Assembly (NCBI GenBank): GCA_021813585.1
Contig: JAKAJV010000037.1
Location: forward strand, 1 to 49,328
Direction: 5' to 3'
Origin: Bacteroidota bacterium
GTDB lineage: Bacteria; Bacteroidota; Ignavibacteria; Ignavibacteriales; Ignavibacteriaceae
DNA: 49,328 nt
The position numbers and the translations under genes were made by a program. Positions 49,214-49,328 of this stretch are shown in pieces. Numbering within the stretch: the stretch's first letter is position 1; each line of letters begins with the position of its first letter. The notes beneath the pieces were generated by a model. It was not told the origin of the DNA, searched no databases, and worked only from the letters and a program-made list of their open reading frames with translations.

Positions 49214-49328
49214 TTGAATTTATTCGAGAAGATAAAATACATCAGCATTTCAACCCGCATCTCCATTCTGATTGGAATAATTATTATAATCTCTATGGGT
49301 GCCTTTTCAGCTTTCAGCTTGATCGGAA
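49214..49328 (+). CDS. N-terminus of a membrane protein (possible sensor), cut by window edge
   Basis: From a TTG at 49214, with GGTGG just upstream, an open frame runs off the right edge for 38 codons: a basic start (NLFEKIKYISISTRISI) then a hydrophobic helix (LIGIIIIISMGAFSAFSLI). This pattern, a short cytoplasmic leader ending STRI then a first membrane helix, is typical of histidine kinases and methyl-accepting sensors, but the rest is missing. It lies 159 bp after the small membrane protein gene, on the same strand. Confidence 0.5.
   Translation, partial: MNLFEKIKYISISTRISILIGIIIIISMGAFSAFSLIG

Overview
The window looks like chromosomal DNA from a Gram-negative member of the Bacteroidetes/Chlorobi/Ignavibacteria lineage, most like Ignavibacteria (Melioribacter/Ignavibacterium relatives). 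This is inferred from gene content: a PorD-like (DUF4835) protein beside a PorV/PorQ-type barrel, an outer-membrane helix-hairpin-helix protein, a PA14-containing GH3 glycosidase, and a hydrogenase-4-like operon. Base composition is moderate to low G+C. No phage, transposase, CRISPR array, tRNA or rRNA gene was seen. The one structural RNA gene is a small bacterial SRP RNA.

Layout. 1-1512: 5' part of an M1 aminopeptidase (minus strand, runs off the left edge). 1704-7473: plus-strand cluster of glgC (interrupted by an in-frame amber codon), uvrC, an L,D-transpeptidase, a lipoprotein and sixA. 7477-7562: SRP RNA on the minus strand. 7668-10268: secreted GH3 glycosidase. 10549-18478: seven-gene minus-strand operon for a hydrogenase-4/complex-I-like membrane complex, headed by an HTH-EIIA regulator. 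All four nickel-ligand cysteines of the catalytic subunit are replaced, so this looks like an Ehr-type (energy-converting hydrogenase related) complex, not a hydrogenase. 18630-20698: NfeD protease plus slipin. 20728-21709: YCII-like protein and a small c-type cytochrome lipoprotein. 21815-25476: NAD-dependent epimerase-like reductase, alpha-oxoamine synthase and GNAT-like acyltransferase, together matching the CerR/SPT/bCerS set of bacterial ceramide synthesis. 25562-31402: secreted HEAT-repeat cyclophilin, PorD, PorV/PorQ-like barrel and HhH outer-membrane protein. 31374-33608: two tandem REC-adenylyl cyclase paralogues. 33740-41651: PolB, a D-amino-acid-type transaminase, a NagX-like membrane protein, an unknown membrane protein and an M3 oligopeptidase.

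42025-49328: plus-strand siroheme/sulfur locus. It holds a precorrin-2 dehydrogenase/ferrochelatase domain protein, an orphan helical-bundle membrane sensor, a uroporphyrinogen-III methyltransferase, four tandem TauE/SafE transporter paralogues, a 101-residue membrane protein, and the start of another membrane protein cut by the right edge. Siroheme is the cofactor of sulfite and nitrite reductases, and TauE/SafE proteins move sulfite or organosulfonates. The locus therefore suggests inorganic sulfur handling; no sulfite reductase gene lies inside the window.

Points most worth following up: the cysteine-less hydrogenase-like complex with its PTS-type regulator, the complete ceramide gene set, the four TauE copies with a charged R/D pair that distinguishes two subgroups, the amber codon in glgC, and the second cyclase lacking its transition-state arginine.
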